From Pomacea canaliculata (taxonomy: Eukaryota > Mollusca > Gastropoda > Architaenioglossa > Ampullariidae): a stretch of DNA of 64,000 bases. The DNA is taken from the NCBI RefSeq assembly GCF_003073045.1, contig NC_037599.1:23378555-23442554 (forward strand), given 5' to 3'. Positions 1 through 13,619 of this stretch are shown piece by piece (the first letter of the stretch is position 1; each line of letters starts with the position of its first letter). The position numbers and the translations under genes were made by a program. The notes beneath the pieces are model-generated. The model saw nothing but the letters and a program-made list of their open reading frames with translations. It was not told the DNA's origin and ran no database searches.

Positions 1-2864
1 CTCTTGCATCAAGTAAAGGAAAATTCACAAACCCTCTTTTGAATCTTGTTTCCGCTGCCAACTAAAATAATAAGTGCTTGTTTCTTTTTTCTCAGGGTTA
101 TTCAGGAAACATATTTCATGGGAAATAACTATAGAAAATTAGTTCAGCTTTTTTTGAGTGCAGCTCCTGGTTTTAAATTGGTTGTCCTTGAGTTAAATAA
201 ATCACAAAACCTCATCAGAGATTATGAAAACTTTCACATTTGATATATAGTGTAACTTTGATGCTGCTGTGCTGAAGGGTCAAAATATCTCCCCAAAGTG
301 TCAGAATGAAGATGCCATCAATTCAAAGCAGGCTTAAACATCAGTAAAACAAAAGTTGGAAGCTAAACCTACTTGATATGACACTGGTAAATTGACACCC
401 AGCACTGGTTATCAGTGAAAGCACATTATGAATCTTTGTAATAGAGCTGAAAAATCACATCAGTACCAAAATGTAACCACTATTACACTTAAGAAAATAG
501 TTTCCATTTTCAGATTATACATGTTTGTCTGTAGGCTATTTAATAGATTGTTCAGACAGAAAAATGGCAGTTTTAGTATGTATCAGTGATAATGCCACAG
601 ATTCACAAACAACATTCAATAGATTTATATCCATCCCAGTTAAATAGTAACTTGCAAGTCTTACATCTTTTCAAAATTTTAAAGGGAATACATTCCTTGT
701 GCTTCTGTATTTATGTTTATCCTGAAGGGTTTGCCACTTGTCTCAGACACTGTGGTCATGTTACTGAACTCAAAGAGTGCAGCAGATTCAGATTGTGATG
801 AAAATATTAGGTCTGGCATGACCATTAGAACAGCAGCACACCAACAGGTATCACTCACCAGAGACATTACTGATTGAAGAAATGTCAGATGTAACTAACA
901 TTTGTCAGTTAGGGATTAAATAATCATTGTAAAAAAAGGCCTGTAGAGTCCTACATAGGAGGGGGAGTCAAGTGTCAAAAATGCAAAAGTACACTAGCGA
1001 ACACAATTGTGACATTCTGAAATGTCACTTTAAATGAGCAATTTTGAGGGAATATTTTTACATAAAGAAGGTTAATTGTTCGGGGAGGAACCAGTACAGT
1101 CATATGCAGAATCAATAAGGACCATAACACGAAATCTATTTCCTGCTAAAGGGTGAAAAAGGTTAGAGAAAAAAGAGAGAGAGAGAGAGAAGAAAGCAAG
1201 CATGTTATTTTTAGGTCAGTGAGATTTAAATGCTTCAGCAGGCTATAGCCTAATGAGGAAAATTATGATGGTTATTTTTTTTAAGTGTTGAAAAAAAAAA
1301 GGAAGATGCTTGAAGATGTTTGAAGACGGAACTCGTCCTTCCTAGGTATGATGTCATGATGGAAACAAAAGAAATGTGATGATAAACTTGACTTGACAGA
1401 ATGAAGGGAGCAAAGCAAGAAATTTCAAATATGGAGTCTTAAAAAGAAGACAAATGATCATGAGATGAGCAGTTGAGAGGGAAATATCTGCCAGTACACC
1501 AGTCATAAGAGAAAATGACAGAAGACATTTTTTTGACCTGCCTTGAAATCAGGAAAAAAGTTAAAGATGTTGAAGAGGAACATAGGGATAAAAATTAAAA
1601 TATTGTGACTGCAAAAGGAAGCAAGTCATGCTTAAACTTGTATGACCTTATGATGGGGAACAGAAAGTAGATCAGTTCAGAGCAGAGAGACCCACTCAGC
1701 TGATTGACAGCTGAACAATGAAGTAACTGTAGCCGGTACAGGAGCTTTCAGGGCCATCAAACAAATATAAGTTATTTGAACTAACACTTTAAACTGCTCA
1801 CACAATGGAAACATGGCACACAATAGCTAAAGCAAGATCAGTAGTGAAAATGTCGCACAATTTCAGTAGCAGGACACCATAGAAATGGAGGGCAAAGTTC
1901 AAAGATTTTGAGCACACTGATGTGTCATTACAGTTGAGAGTATCTTGACAATAAAAACCATGAAAATGCATAGAAACACAGAAGACAGTCCAGTGATTCA
2001 GGCATAGCCTGCTTTATAAGGGCATATGACACTTTCCCCAGTTAACCTAGCTGTGGACTGGGTAGGTACCTGACACTGCAGAGGCTTGGGGAAGGTAAAG
2101 CAGCAATGGACATCTAAAAAAAAGTTGACTCCTTACCATCTCACTCCTCAATACCATCAGGTCATGGCACTGCCTTTAACTTTTTTTTCTTATGCTTTTA
2201 TATAAAAAAAAAAAATGACAGCACTAAGTCTTATAAGTCTTCGATGAATGATGTAAAAAAATTAGTTCACAGAATATGTGGTCTTAATTTCAGAACAAGT
2301 GAACAAGCAAGATACACATCAAAACCTTTCTCTGGTAGGGTGGGGGTAAGCAAATATATGATGGTTAAACATCACACAGCAAATCACTGAAGTCTAAATC
2401 CTAATGTAAGCCCTTCATGCAGTGCTGCAGAATCAGCACAAGGCAAAAACACTTTTCCTCCCATCTGCATCGCTACTGTTGTGGGAAGTAATGAGCATTT
2501 TAGATAAGGATTTTTTTGAGTGGACCCCTGTTTTCATCATTATGCAGCAATTTCAGTAATAAATTGCTTAAATGGGGAAAAAAGTAGAAAAATATACCAT
2601 TCAAGAGCCTCTTAGTGAAATTAAAATCTTGGATCTGAGATAGTGGAACACAAAAAAGAAACCCCAACAAAATCTATAAGAGGCCTTCATACCAACATTT
2701 TAAGGGTGGGAGTAAAGTTTGTTTTTTCTCTGTATACACAGCTATTAACAATGTGTGTGTGTGTGTATATTAATACATTAGTAACTTGAGAAAAGGTGAC
2801 ATGTTAACACCATGACCTGCCTTAAATAAAACTTTGTAATTATTTATTTGTGCTTTGTCCGCAG
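1..2864. other. Non-coding stretch left of the receptor 1 Box1 exon
   Basis: No exon is recognised here. The DNA is AT-rich, with short purine runs (GA repeat near 1175), homopolymer A/T tracts and a GT repeat near 2750-2766. It directly precedes the receptor 1 juxtamembrane exon, which starts in the same split-codon phase as in receptors 2 and 3. The stretch is therefore probably intron. The transmembrane exon expected upstream was searched for by eye and not found, so it probably lies beyond the left edge. Confidence 0.5.
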
Positions 2865-5800
2865 TGTTTTCATCTGTCAATGGCGCAGGCGATGCCACGG
2901 AATGAGGGATAAGATGAAAGTAATCTGGCCCCAACCTCCAGCTCTGGTTTGTGCCTAGTGTGGATGTTTGTGTTGTTTACAAACCCAAATATACTAAGTG
3001 TATTTGAGTGTTTATTTACATATGAAAACAGACAAAGATGAGCTATTTGTAGATTTCGAAAAGTATAGAAATTGTATTAGTAGTTAATCTTTATAATCTA
3101 TAAAAGCAACAAAGATTATGAGTATCTATCCTCATCTAACTCAATTTATTTGCATCTTGCCATAAACATTAAAATCATTGCTTATTAGCACTCATACAAA
3201 ATCATCACAGACAATAGCAAAATAAAAAAAATAATATCAAAGATTATTATGCACTGAAGCACTTTTGTGATTAGGCTTTTTGTTGATTGACACAGTTGTT
3301 TTAGAGGATTGTGATATTGCTTTCATGAGTATGAACTTCACAGTTTACATATCACTATCTTGTGATAAGAGATTGCCATCATTTTCCTTTCACAGGTTCG
3401 CAGCACAGTGGAAGACTCAGTGTCCCTCATTTCACCTTCTCAGCAGGGATTTGTCAATCCTTTTATGATTAATACCGGACCTCGGCAGTTACTGTCTAGA
3501 GACTCTGGCATTTATGATGGAATTGGGGATGCTATGTGCTCAGAATTTCGGCCAGGAGATGAAACAGAAGTCCAAGAAATCCTTTTGCCAGAGACTGGTA
3601 AGCCATCAAAAAATGTTTCCATGATCTAGCTTAAATGGGTTTTCCAATTATGAGTGGGGTTGTCACTCAGTAACACAACATTATAAATGATTTTAATAAA
3701 GGTTATAGGTATATGAATCTGATTTAGTGAAAATAAGTGTCTTAACTCTATTTGATTTGGTTCCACAGCAGGTAGCATATTCAGAGCTATAATGTGTTTC
3801 ACATACTGTAATATAAACTGGGTTGCATCACAAAGCACATTAAGCTGTACGTAAATAAATGAATTAATAAAGTTTTTTTTAAATTTCTTCCTTGTAACCT
3901 ACTTTCATGACAGGAGCTTTCCATTCCATACAGTTACCATCTTTTCATTTAAATTAAGTACAAGAAAAAAATATATTTCTTGCTAATGCTATTGCTTAAG
4001 TGTTTTTAAAAAATGCTCTTTAAAATGGTGTGTCAATGATGGTTGTCTTTATTGTAGATTAATAGATGTAAATATTGGATCACATCCTACTTCATGCCAC
4101 CCTTATCATTCTAAATTTTCAGTCATGTCATTTTTTGTCTGTATAAATAATTCAGAAAACAAGTACTCCATGTCAAACAAAGGAAACAGTCTCCCTTTTA
4201 AATGTATATTTTATATAATAATAATGTGAACTTATAATGCCAGCATCACGACCAAGATAGATCGCACTCTGTGCAGACCAGTAATGATAAATAAAAGATA
4301 ATTGTGGACAGTGAGGTAGGTATAGGCGCACTGAACAACATAAAGATGAGGCACAAGAGTAGAATGTGAAGCAATCAAATGTATGAAGGGATATAGGTGC
4401 TGTAAACAGTGTGAGATGGATTTGCTACATGATGGTTAGCATGGCAGACATTTGTCATGTACTGGATATGCAGGTAGGATGCAGAAATCTTCCACCGTGT
4501 CGGGGAGTTACTACTTTACACAGTGATTTATTGTGATTTGAAAAATTTGCTTTATTTGACTAACATTCTAACACTTGTTTTCATCTTTTATCTTCAAGGA
4601 ATCAACAGTGTCTTTCATCATACCAGATTTGAGCCGACCATGGACATTGTCAGAGAATCGCCAGCACAGGCATCTGAGAGACCAGATGACGAAGAATCAG
4701 GACAAGGAATTCCTCGTTATGGGCTGGTAACTGCTGCATGTTCAGACTCTGCTTCCAGTTTTCATGGAGAAAGAGAGGAAGAGGAGGAAAACAAATGGGA
4801 AAATTCCATCAAGAAGGATGTTACAGAGGATGAACAAATCACTGTCAAGTTTGACATGAAGAAGACTCCACTTGAAAAGTATGACCTTGATGAGAGTGCA
4901 CCTAAAGAGTATGACCCTGAGAAGAGTTCCGGTATGTTAACCTCATCAACTGATGCTCTGAATCTTTCCAAACTTCCTAACTTCTTGTTTGGTAAATCAG
5001 ATAGCGTAGTGTCATGTGATCCGCATGAAGACAGTGAAGATGGCGAGGAAGCCAAGGTAGTAAGTCAGCAGAACTCTTGTGCCAGATCAGGACACTGCAA
5101 TCTCTGGAAGTGCTGATGTTGCATCATGGTCTAGCGTGGACAAAGCATTGACAATGAGCCAACAGACCTTAGCATGCTCAAATGGTAAAGAGAGTGGATT
5201 TGATTCTGAAGATACCAGGTCTGACTCAGACTCAAACAGATACTCCTTAGTTTTGAAAGGCTCCTGCAGTCTTGAAGCTTTGCAGGATACAAATAATTTT
5301 CAGAATCAAAGAATTCCTTGCAACACAGCTGTCTTAAATTTGGAGAACAATGGTAAATTTCCTTCGAGCCTAAAGAACGACTACCATTTGATAGAAAGAC
5401 AAACTCTGTTCCACCACATATTGTTTCGCTTCTCGAAGGTGTGGACAGTGTTGAGAAAAATTGCATGGTCACTGCTCATGTAGAAAAGCCTCTGCATGGC
5501 CAAGAGGTGGGCCAGCCCAATGTAACATCCTGTTTTACTCATGTGCCTGACAAAAAGAGTTCTTTGTCTGTCTGTCCAAAGGGACAAGTATTACATTCTG
5601 CAGCTGCAAGTCCTGTCCCTGTGGTATACTGGAACTGTTGAAACCAAACAAAGCCATTATTGACAGCACCAAGAATGTTTTAAAATGTGAAGCTGCTGAA
5701 AAACAAACTATGGTCAAGGACCACATGAGTGGATTCTTTCAGAAGATCATGTTTTGGTGGAAGAAGGGCATAAGGATGCTCACACACGTGTTAAAAATAG

Positions 5801-6116
5801 ATCTGGTCCTGTCAGTACTGAAACAAAAAAGGAACAGATATTAAAAGCAAGTGCTGTAGAATCAGTTTTCAAGAATGTGGAACATTCCAGACCAGAGAGC
5901 AACAGCAATCTGCTTTCATGTAACCCTCTTAAAGAGAGTGTGAAAATGGACATTATTTCTCATCCCTCCTTCACTAACATTATTGAACTTGAGAATGAAG
6001 TTAAGAGGAATGTGGTGCCTAGAGCTGACAGTGCTTTAGCAGACAAGTGTAAATCAGTTCCCATACATCGGAAACAAAGATCATACTGCAAAGTGACCTC
6101 AAGGGAATCATTGTAG
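2865..6116 (+). CDS. Receptor 1: cytokine-receptor-like gene, 3' part only (Box1 and cytoplasmic tail)
   Basis: Three exons are visible: 2865-2946, 3396-3597 and 4599 to about 6116. The first encodes a short basic juxtamembrane stretch ending in a Box1-like motif (VIWPQPPAL), the JAK-docking type seen after the membrane helix in class I cytokine receptors. It matches the equivalent exons of receptors 2 and 3 in phase and position. The second carries LLSRDSGIYDG, matching VLSGDSGIEDG in receptor 2. The last is long, acidic and serine-rich (for example ESGFDSEDTRSDSD). Coding character in this exon moves between frames about four times, near 5090, 5360, 5620 and 5745, ending at a stop at 6114-6116. 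This is either assembly indels or decay of the tail. The extracellular part lies off the left edge. Receptor class is well supported by the paralogues; the tail's integrity is not. Confidence 0.72.
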
Positions 6117-8499
6117 TGTTCTTAATGTACTTATGTAGAGTTTTTTCCCGTTTTTAAAACTGAATATTTCTTTTTAGAAACAGAGAAAAGCAGAGCAGAA
6201 AGAACATGTTCATGGCTAAAAAAGGAATGCTAGGCTATTACAGCTTTCATTGTGAGTGTTTAACTGGTAGAGAATATAGCCTTAACAGTTGCAAAATCAT
6301 TCAGGTATGCATGGAATCACCTGTCTTCAAAAAAAAAAAAAAAAAACATTAAAAACAATCATTAGCACAAATCCAAGTTTAAAATGTTCAGAAATACTGT
6401 TTTGCTTTGCTCAAACTTCTGTCTAAAAATTTATTTAAAATTCTGTGTAACATCCATATAGTACTGATGAAGAGCTGAAGGGTGCATATCAAATATCAAC
6501 GTGTTAACGTGAATAATTATTATTGTTTACAAAAGCAATCTAAAAAGTAGATGAAATAGCATCATGCAGAAATTGTATTTTTACTAATCTGTCATACACA
6601 AACACCATTGCAGTGTGTGTGTGTGAAGGGTGGGAGAGAAAGAATTCATACCAATATTTACCGGAAAAATATTGTCAATATGTTGTCAGAATCACAGATA
6701 AATACCCTCTTTGTGCACTCCCATTTGCTTTTGCTATGCATTTATACCATATTCTTCCAAAGCTTGTGTCTTCAACCAATGTCATAATGCTACTTACCTT
6801 CACCCCTCTAGCTTTTAATTTAATTCACAAAAATCTTTTGTTTATCCACTTCATGACCCATATTCTTTTATCATGATATAATCAGAAATGTGTTTTCAAT
6901 ATGCACTTAATTGTTGAATGCATTCCCATGTTTCCAGGTATTTTCTAGTTTATCCCACCATTGTATTACTTACCTGTGTAATGCTATATAATACCATTGC
7001 ATTACTTGTATTACTTGTGTCCTTCCTTATCTTCACGGTGGACGTTGTCTTTTCTTGTTCTCATTATCTGTGTACAAAATAAATGGAAATTATTTTGTGA
7101 ACTGTTGATACCCTCACTGTTTTATCAAAATAAATCACATTTGTGTCTATACACTGGTTTTCGAAAACTTAAAAATACTTCCTGATCTTTTAACGATTTC
7201 TTCAAAAGAAGATGATGAATAGTGTTTGTATATATCATATAAGCAGAGTTGATATGCTATAAATGTTAAAGCAACTGTGAAAGTTAACTGAGGAAAATAT
7301 AACAATTTCAGAACACATTGTTCACGGCATGGCAGGAGTTGAACAACAAATAGGGTTACAAAAATATTATGGTGGTAAAAATAAACTTTATCGATTGAAA
7401 AAAACAGAGTTAAAAGCATCAGTCTTGTTAACACCAAACTGCTTTCATTGTTACATCATCAAATTGGGATATTGTGTCCTAGTGTTGAACTGCAGTATTG
7501 GTGTATAGGGGTCATGCTGTCAAACTTAGATGTTAATGCTCATGAAGAAATGGGTAGAGTTTTTTTAACCAGCTGGATCCAGACTATCTGCACATTGATT
7601 TCGACTGTTACTGATTTAACATGCACTGACCAACGGCTGCATGATAGTATAGGCATGATGGATGTGGTCCAGTGTGTTCATCAACCTTTGTTTCCCTAAT
7701 GTTGACCCCTCAGATTTGTTTGTTCATGTCTAAGGTATGCTAACTGCTGTTGATCAAGTCGTATGTTTACTGATTTACTTCAGTTAGTGATCTCAAGCCA
7801 GGAGACATACAATCGGCCCCAATTGAGGTCTAGTCCAAGAATCTCACTACTGCTGCCTAAAGTGCATATCAATGAAAAATAAACAACTAAAGGCGATGGT
7901 TTAGAATTAACTTTGAGTTTTTAGCAAAAAAAACCCTCCCACCATTTCCCTCCCCTTCCAAAAAAAGTATTTTCTCGTGATTACTGCTAATCCTAAATAT
8001 GCTGTGTGAGCAAACATTTTGCTGAAAGGATGTGGTGTTATGACTTGAAGAACCATCTTCATTGAAATGGCATGTAGCAATTGCTTTTTCAAAAATTTTT
8101 CTACTTCACTTGCTCATTTCTTGACAAGTTGTTAGTTTTAATAAATACATGGAAATATTGCAATAAAGACATTGGTTTTTTTAGTATGCATCAGTATGAC
8201 ATGTAAGATAATATATTTTGTCAGATTTTATTGAAAGTGAGCAGTGCCCCAAACAATGTTGTGTCACTGAGACAATAGATGACAGTCGTGACACCGCTGT
8301 AGTGAGGATGTCAGAACTTGGATTAGGAGTCTGGGAGCACCGAACTTCATTCGAGACGTGACACTCTGTCCACACTTACATCCGGTTGTGTGCCCATATC
8401 CGGAATTCGTATCTCTCCCAGGTCTTATAATTTATTTCTCCAGTGTCCAAGTATATGCTCTGCCTCCACACACGAACACAACTCAGTGGATGATTTGTA
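6117..8499. other. 3' flank of receptor 1, no gene seen
   Basis: AT-rich sequence follows the receptor 1 stop. AATAAA hexamers occur near 6697, 7078, 7128 and 7381 and could serve as polyadenylation signals; none can be chosen by eye. Short open frames here show no family resemblance and no convincing splice sites. The last few hundred bases may include the unrecognised 5' part of the LINE relic that follows. Confidence 0.4.
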
Positions 8500-9985
8500 C
8501 CAACACTAGAGAAGGTTAGAAAGGCAGTACCGAGGAAAGACATCCTCGTTGTACTCGGTGGCTGGAACGCCAAGGTCGGCCAGATGTCTGCCAGCAATGG
8601 GCAGGAGTGGCGGGTAACTTTGACCTCAGCGAAGCCAAATTACAGGGGCATGAGACTTCTACAGAGCCATCAACTCAACTTTAGCCAGTTCCATACATAT
8701 CCTCACAAGAAATCGAGAACAGCAACGTGGCCTGATGAAACAACAGAGGCCTTCACTGCTCTGCGTCAAAAAATCTGGGAAAGCCAAAACAAAACAAAAC
8801 AAAAATGGATGCATTCACTACTCATTCATACCCGTACCAACAGAAAAAAAGGAAACAGAAAACAGTGCCAGAACAAGAGAGCAATAAGCCTATTCATCTA
8901 CCCCAGCAAAGTCGTGCAGAAAAAATACACAATGTATCAGCACCACTGCCAGCAGAGCAGGCTGGTTTCAGACCACGTAGGAACAACTCAGGAAATCCTC
9001 AACTGTCGCATCCTAATAGAAAATCAGCTTCAGCATTAGCAGGATCTGTATCACAACTTCGAAGACTTTAACAAGGTTTTGACAGAGTGGGGCATGAAGG
9101 GTATGATATATGATGCGAAGCTTCAGCTTCGGAGAGGGTCTCGTCCAAGTCACTGAAGCGCCGTATAAGAGGTCAACGAGCGCAGTCCAGCTAAATAGCC
9201 AAATGGAAGATAGCCGGTGCTGCTCAACATTTTGTTGGGGAACATCATACATATAATCCTCAACAACCAATTTTATTTCCATCTGTAGAAGGTCGATTTG
9301 CAACCGACGCTTTGCAGACGACATCGAACTGATAGCAGACATTAACAGAGAACTGCAAGACCTTACCAACAGACTGCTCGAACTCATATGGAATGGAGAC
9401 TAGAACTGACAAGGGTAAAGCCATGGTAATTGGTAAGGTCAAAGCAGAGAACTACATGAATGGAGCACTGCTTGAAGAGGTTTAAGTGATTGGGAGCCAT
9501 CCGCTCCAACGACAGCAGGTCTACTACAGATATCTACATCGGAATCGCGACAGCAAGAGTGGCGATGGCTAGGAGGGACAGGGTCTGGCACAGCCATAAC
9601 ATCAGGTTTCTACGAAGTACAATCTGTACAATTTCCTCGTAGTACTGATCCTGCTTTACGGACGTGAAACGTGACCCCACTTGCCGAGGCGGAGAGGAGA
9701 ATCCAGACATTTGAAAACTGTCTGAGGAGGCTGCTCCGTTATTTTCGTATGGAGAACATGAACCAATGACTTACTTTGTATGAGGACCTCAGTCGTAGGA
9801 CACCAGGAACCCGTACTCGCAACGGTCAAGAGATGTAAGTTGGTCTGGTTTGTCCATGTGACTCTGAACGACACCTTGTCAAAGACTGTACCCTGGAGGG
9901 TGGTCATACAGTGGAAGAACTGACATGAAAGAAGACTGTCGTCCTGTGGCGGACCTGCTCACCATCTCCTAAGAAAAGGCATGAG
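8500..9985 (+). mobile_element. Decayed non-LTR retrotransposon (LINE) ORF2 relic
   Basis: Scattered frames read as a condensed LINE ORF2 in the right order. An endonuclease piece (DILVVLGGWNAKVG, near 8540) comes first. Reverse-transcriptase start motifs follow (EQAGFRPRR near 8955; ILNCRILIENQL near 8995; a YHNFEDFNK piece near 9050). Next is a GLVQVTEAPYKRSTSAV piece near 9135, then the catalytic-type FADDIELIADIN near 9315. C-terminal pieces (TFENCLRRLL near 9700; SKTVPW near 9880) end it. The family resembles elements common in aquatic invertebrates whose usual text reads FRPGRSTVEQI and RFADDIDLMGG. Many stops, frameshifts and internal deletions are present, so it is dead. Both ends are uncertain. 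Confidence 0.8.
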
Positions 9986-10458
9986 GGTACAAACACCCCG
10001 AAAACGTGAGCCTTATATATATACTTCTCACAATGAAATCGTAAAGTTTAATTTGATTGTAACAAACATCCACAAAAATACAATGTTTATCAGATGCTGG
10101 AGGTTTGAGTCCCTCTACTCATGAAAGTGCTCGAGACGTGCGACAAGTGTTTACAGGAAATGAGGGTCAGGGCTAAGGGTGGAGCACGAGGCGACACAAG
10201 TTATCTCGGTGGAATGCTTCTGACCACCACCAGCTATCGGCAAATGAGATTATGCGAGGGATGGAGTGGGTCTTTGACAGACAGACTGCAGCAAGACAGC
10301 CCAGTCCTCTCAATCAGAAATGAAATGATGCATCACTGCAGTGAGTGCAGAAAGGTTCTGATCTCATAAAATGTAATTTATGACAGACGCTGTCGGAGAT
10401 TTCCCAGTGCAACTACAGCCTCACTAAAAAATAAAAATGCAATATGGCATCATAACAA
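9986..10458. other. No gene seen
   Basis: Sequence between the LINE relic and the next interspersed repeat. Its first bases may be LINE 3' end. One short open frame (10121-10369) has no recognisable domain or supporting splice structure. Confidence 0.35.
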
Positions 10459-10800
10459 TAACAATAATAAGAAGAAATGTTTATTTATAGAACATCCTAC
10501 CCCACCAACAAAGACCGACTCAAGGCGCTACACACATGAAGTCGCAGGAACATACACTTGGCAGCAGGCATCAAATATTTCTTCCAGATACATTCACCAT
10601 CATTCAGATCGAACTGCTCTTTCTCACTCACACATTAAGTTGGAAAAAACGGGGTACCTGGAGAAAACCACCGACGGTAAGCTCTCTAAACTGGTATCAT
10701 ATTTATAGAAAAGTATTCCCATTCCGGGATATGAACCAACAACACGTACCCGAGTTTATACAGAGATCAAAATATTCTAACCGAGTTACCCGGCGAGGCA
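10459..10800. repeat. Interspersed repeat of SINE-like style
   Basis: An ATA/AAT-rich lead is followed by 'tttatttatagaa', then 'gactcaaggcgctacacaca', then a module containing 'ggggtacctggagaaaacca', and finally 'ccgagttacccggcgaggc'. These modules recall dispersed repeats in mollusc and other invertebrate genomes. Diverged relatives of the lead may lie at 19215-19380 and of the tail at 60390-60600. No target-site duplication or RNA polymerase III promoter was established, so the class is a guess from style. Confidence 0.45.
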
Positions 10801-11699
10801 GCTCGTACAGCTAGGTGTTTAATTATCATCGACTTTTGTTCTATCTCGTTATTTAATACTCTTGTTCATAAGTTTATCACTTGATAGATCATCTTTGACA
10901 ACTAAAACACGAGTACATGGTGAGGGCGACACGTGAAGCTTTTTCTCTCTTCCCTCACTTTCTCCTTCTTTCTTTCCTCCCCCCTTCTCTCTCTCTCACT
11001 TCGCTCTCTCCCATTTCGACGTTGGTTCCGTTTGTTTTGCGTTGTACAGGTGGCGGGGGAAAAAAACCTCTGCGTACGAGTAAGTCGCAGTTTCTTCTGA
11101 GCATTTTTTTGTTTGAGCCACTGACATCTTGAAACATCTCGAGTGGCCTGAGCGCACTTCACGGAATATCGCAAATATTTGGGAGAGAAAGCCGCTACAG
11201 AACTGTTACAAAAAATGTAACTGATAATATACAGGTATTCATACCTCTTACAATTAGCTGAGAATATATATTTAAAAAAATCCGATAGATATAAAAACTT
11301 CATCTTACATGCTTACCTATAGAAAAGGAGACTCCGTTGTTTTGTAGCCACTGAGCTCGATTTCTGAGGAGCAGGTCATCAGCTCGAAAGTCACTCGTGT
11401 CACTGGAAAACTTCCTGTCCGTCCAGCAGCGAAAAAGTACTGATTGACCAGAGGAGATAAGAGACGAAAAAGACGTTTAGGCTCTGCTATCCCCGTGCTA
11501 GAGACCGATGGAGGAGGGGGACAGCCTCCCCCTCAAAAAAAAAATTAAAAAAAATACTGAGGGGACTAGAATGTGAATGTCGTTCACTGTATGAAGTTTG
11601 ACCCACTACCCACCCCCAACATACCCGAGCATCTTCCTCCGCCGCTGCAGGTCGACGACAATAGTTCACCGCCCTTTCCATTATATATTCCCTGTGCAC
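10801..11699. other. No gene seen; C/T-rich tract
   Basis: Contains a strong pyrimidine-rich tract (about 10935-11005) followed by mixed sequence. Several overlapping open frames on both strands here come from low-complexity sequence. No domain, splice site pair or repeat family was recognised. Confidence 0.35.
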
Positions 11700-12510
11700 G
11701 ACCATGAGTTGTTTACTCTCGCCAACACGTTTCTGCTCAAATACGAGGCAAAGTATCCGCGATCAGTTCAAAGGTCAAAATCCCGCCGTTTCTGGGAAGT
11801 CGTTGATCTTGTTTTCAGTATCCTCGAATAATTGTAAAGGTGTTGATGCTTGTTTTTATAAATTTTAAGAGGCTTTTCTCGCGTACATTGTGGCTAGTGA
11901 AGCCTTTGAAAGCATTGGTGAGAAGGAAACCCGATAGAACTGAACTCACAGGTGACATACAGTACCGGGTGCTGATGATAATGACGGCGATGATAGGGAC
12001 AGCGATACTGTGTGGGGAAAGTCACGCTCTAGCTACTGACGACGAAGACGATGATCAGTGTCATATTTTTCAAGAAATCCATCCATAATATTATAATAAT
12101 ACACGCCGGATATTGAGAAACTGCAAGGTGGGGAAAGTCGAGAAATAAGGAAGCTAAGTCGAGACGTGGGGTGGTGACTTGGGTGAGGGTGCGGGTCGGG
12201 TGGCGCAATAATGAGCAATGACACGGGACTTCACCAGCAATCTGAAGGCCGGAAGAGAGTGAACTAAGTTTCCTTGTAGAAGCGGCGAAGTGTTTGTGAA
12301 GTGCACGCACGTGCCTGCAGACATCAAAGGCGGCGGGAAGTATGATTAGTATAGTTAAGCTCTTTTCTGGAAACATCTGTTCTTTGTGATCATACAGACA
12401 ATTGAGAGGGCGAGACTAACTAGGGGCCTTTCAGTAGCAAAGATCTTAGTTTCACTTGACGCTGTGTTTCCCCTTAACGCTTCCTTTATTTAAATCCTTT
12501 GGTTTACAAT
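11700..12510. repeat. Diverged tandem duplication, copy A (left part)
   Basis: Two blocks match copy B in the same order and strand. The block around 11730-11820 (core 'ccgccgtttctgggaagtcg') matches 14955-15050 (core 'ccgccgtttcagggaagtcg'). The block around 12350-12490 (core 'cttttctggaaac', then 'ttagtttcacttgacg') matches about 15970-16110 (core 'cttttctagaaac', then 'ttagtttcacttcact'). Spacing between copies is about 3.2-3.6 kb. No coding potential was recognised. It may descend from a receptor gene's upstream or intron sequence, since a receptor exon relic follows at 14029. Confidence 0.6.
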
Positions 12511-12837
12511 ATCAAGAATAAGTTTTTTCCCTCAAGTTTTTCCTGCAATCTAAGGGTGTGCACCCAGCAGTCTTAATACTGTTTCCCTGTCTGTCATACA
12601 CACACACCCACACACAGGAGCACGCAAAAGCACGCACGCTTTCATCAATATACTCAATCATGCACGGTCAGCTGACTTTGTCCTGCGGCACTCCAAGCAT
12701 TGCAGAATATTGTCCACCGATTAAAGTTTTTAAAAAGATATTTAATTCCATTGGTATTCTAACAGTGATATTCTCGGGCTTCATAGACTGATTTAGCGCG
12801 TCTGCACTTCCTCAGAAAACTTGCGGTGCATTCGACT

Positions 12838-12942
12838 CTTGAGAAAGGTATTGAGAGAAAAAGATAGATATACTGTCATTGCTACAGACACCACTTGAGA
12901 AAGGTATAGAGATAGATATACTGTCATTGCTACAGACACCAT
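12838..12942. repeat. Two-copy tandem repeat, about 50 bp unit
   Basis: A unit beginning 'cttgagaaaggta' and ending 'gctacagacacca' occurs twice in a row. The copies differ mainly by a few bases in the internal GA-rich part. Near-identity suggests a recent local duplication. No function is apparent. Confidence 0.85.
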
Positions 12943-13619
12943 AAGGTCACAGAAGATTTACCGACGGTACAGCCACATGTCAATTAATGACCATTTGACA
13001 GGTGTACTGCCACACATCACTCGCAATCCAGTAGTTTTTATGACATATCAAGAACGTATGAGATATATATGTGTCCGTGTGATATTTATAGTATACATTG
13101 CGGATCAAATCAACGGGATACAACTGTCACGGTTATTTTATTTTTTTAACCACCAGGTAATTATAATTATAGTCTCTGCAGAGTGAGAAACAACTAAACG
13201 TAAGGCTTGCCTGTCGCAAACAATTAACTGCAGGACCACAAGCTACAGATCTTTAAAGAATTGTTTGAAAATGGTGCTATTGAATCATGGGAGTGTATCA
13301 TAGCGACTAAAGAGATATGTTTTTTAGTTAACCTTCAAAAAAGAACTTTCACTGAAAATCAGAATGACAAAACCAACAAAATAATGGCTGGAAGCAGACA
13401 ATAGACAGAGCATGTGGAAGACTGGATGTGACCCTGATGATCATGACAGATGGTCATTTCAAACCTTATTGTTGATCTACTGAATGCTTGCAATGTCTCA
13501 GCTTATTTCATGGGACCTCAAAGAAAACTTAGCATCCATATTCTCCTTCAGTTAATAAATATATGATGTATTCCTTACCACACCTGAAACAGATGATATA
13601 GACAACACCACTTCAGATC

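Noticed and set aside
1-2864. Transmembrane or FN3 exons of receptor 1
   Set aside because: Candidate acceptors such as the one at about 95 lead into short frames without hydrophobic helix or FN3 text.
4762-5587. Minus-strand open frames opposite the receptor 1 tail
   Set aside because: They mirror the acidic, serine-rich coding strand and have no domain or splice support.
8500-9985. A functional LINE
   Set aside because: Much of the reverse transcriptase is deleted and frames change every 100-300 bases.
10902-11303. Overlapping frames on both strands rich in Arg/Glu or Leu/Ser
   Set aside because: They come from a C/T-rich low-complexity tract.
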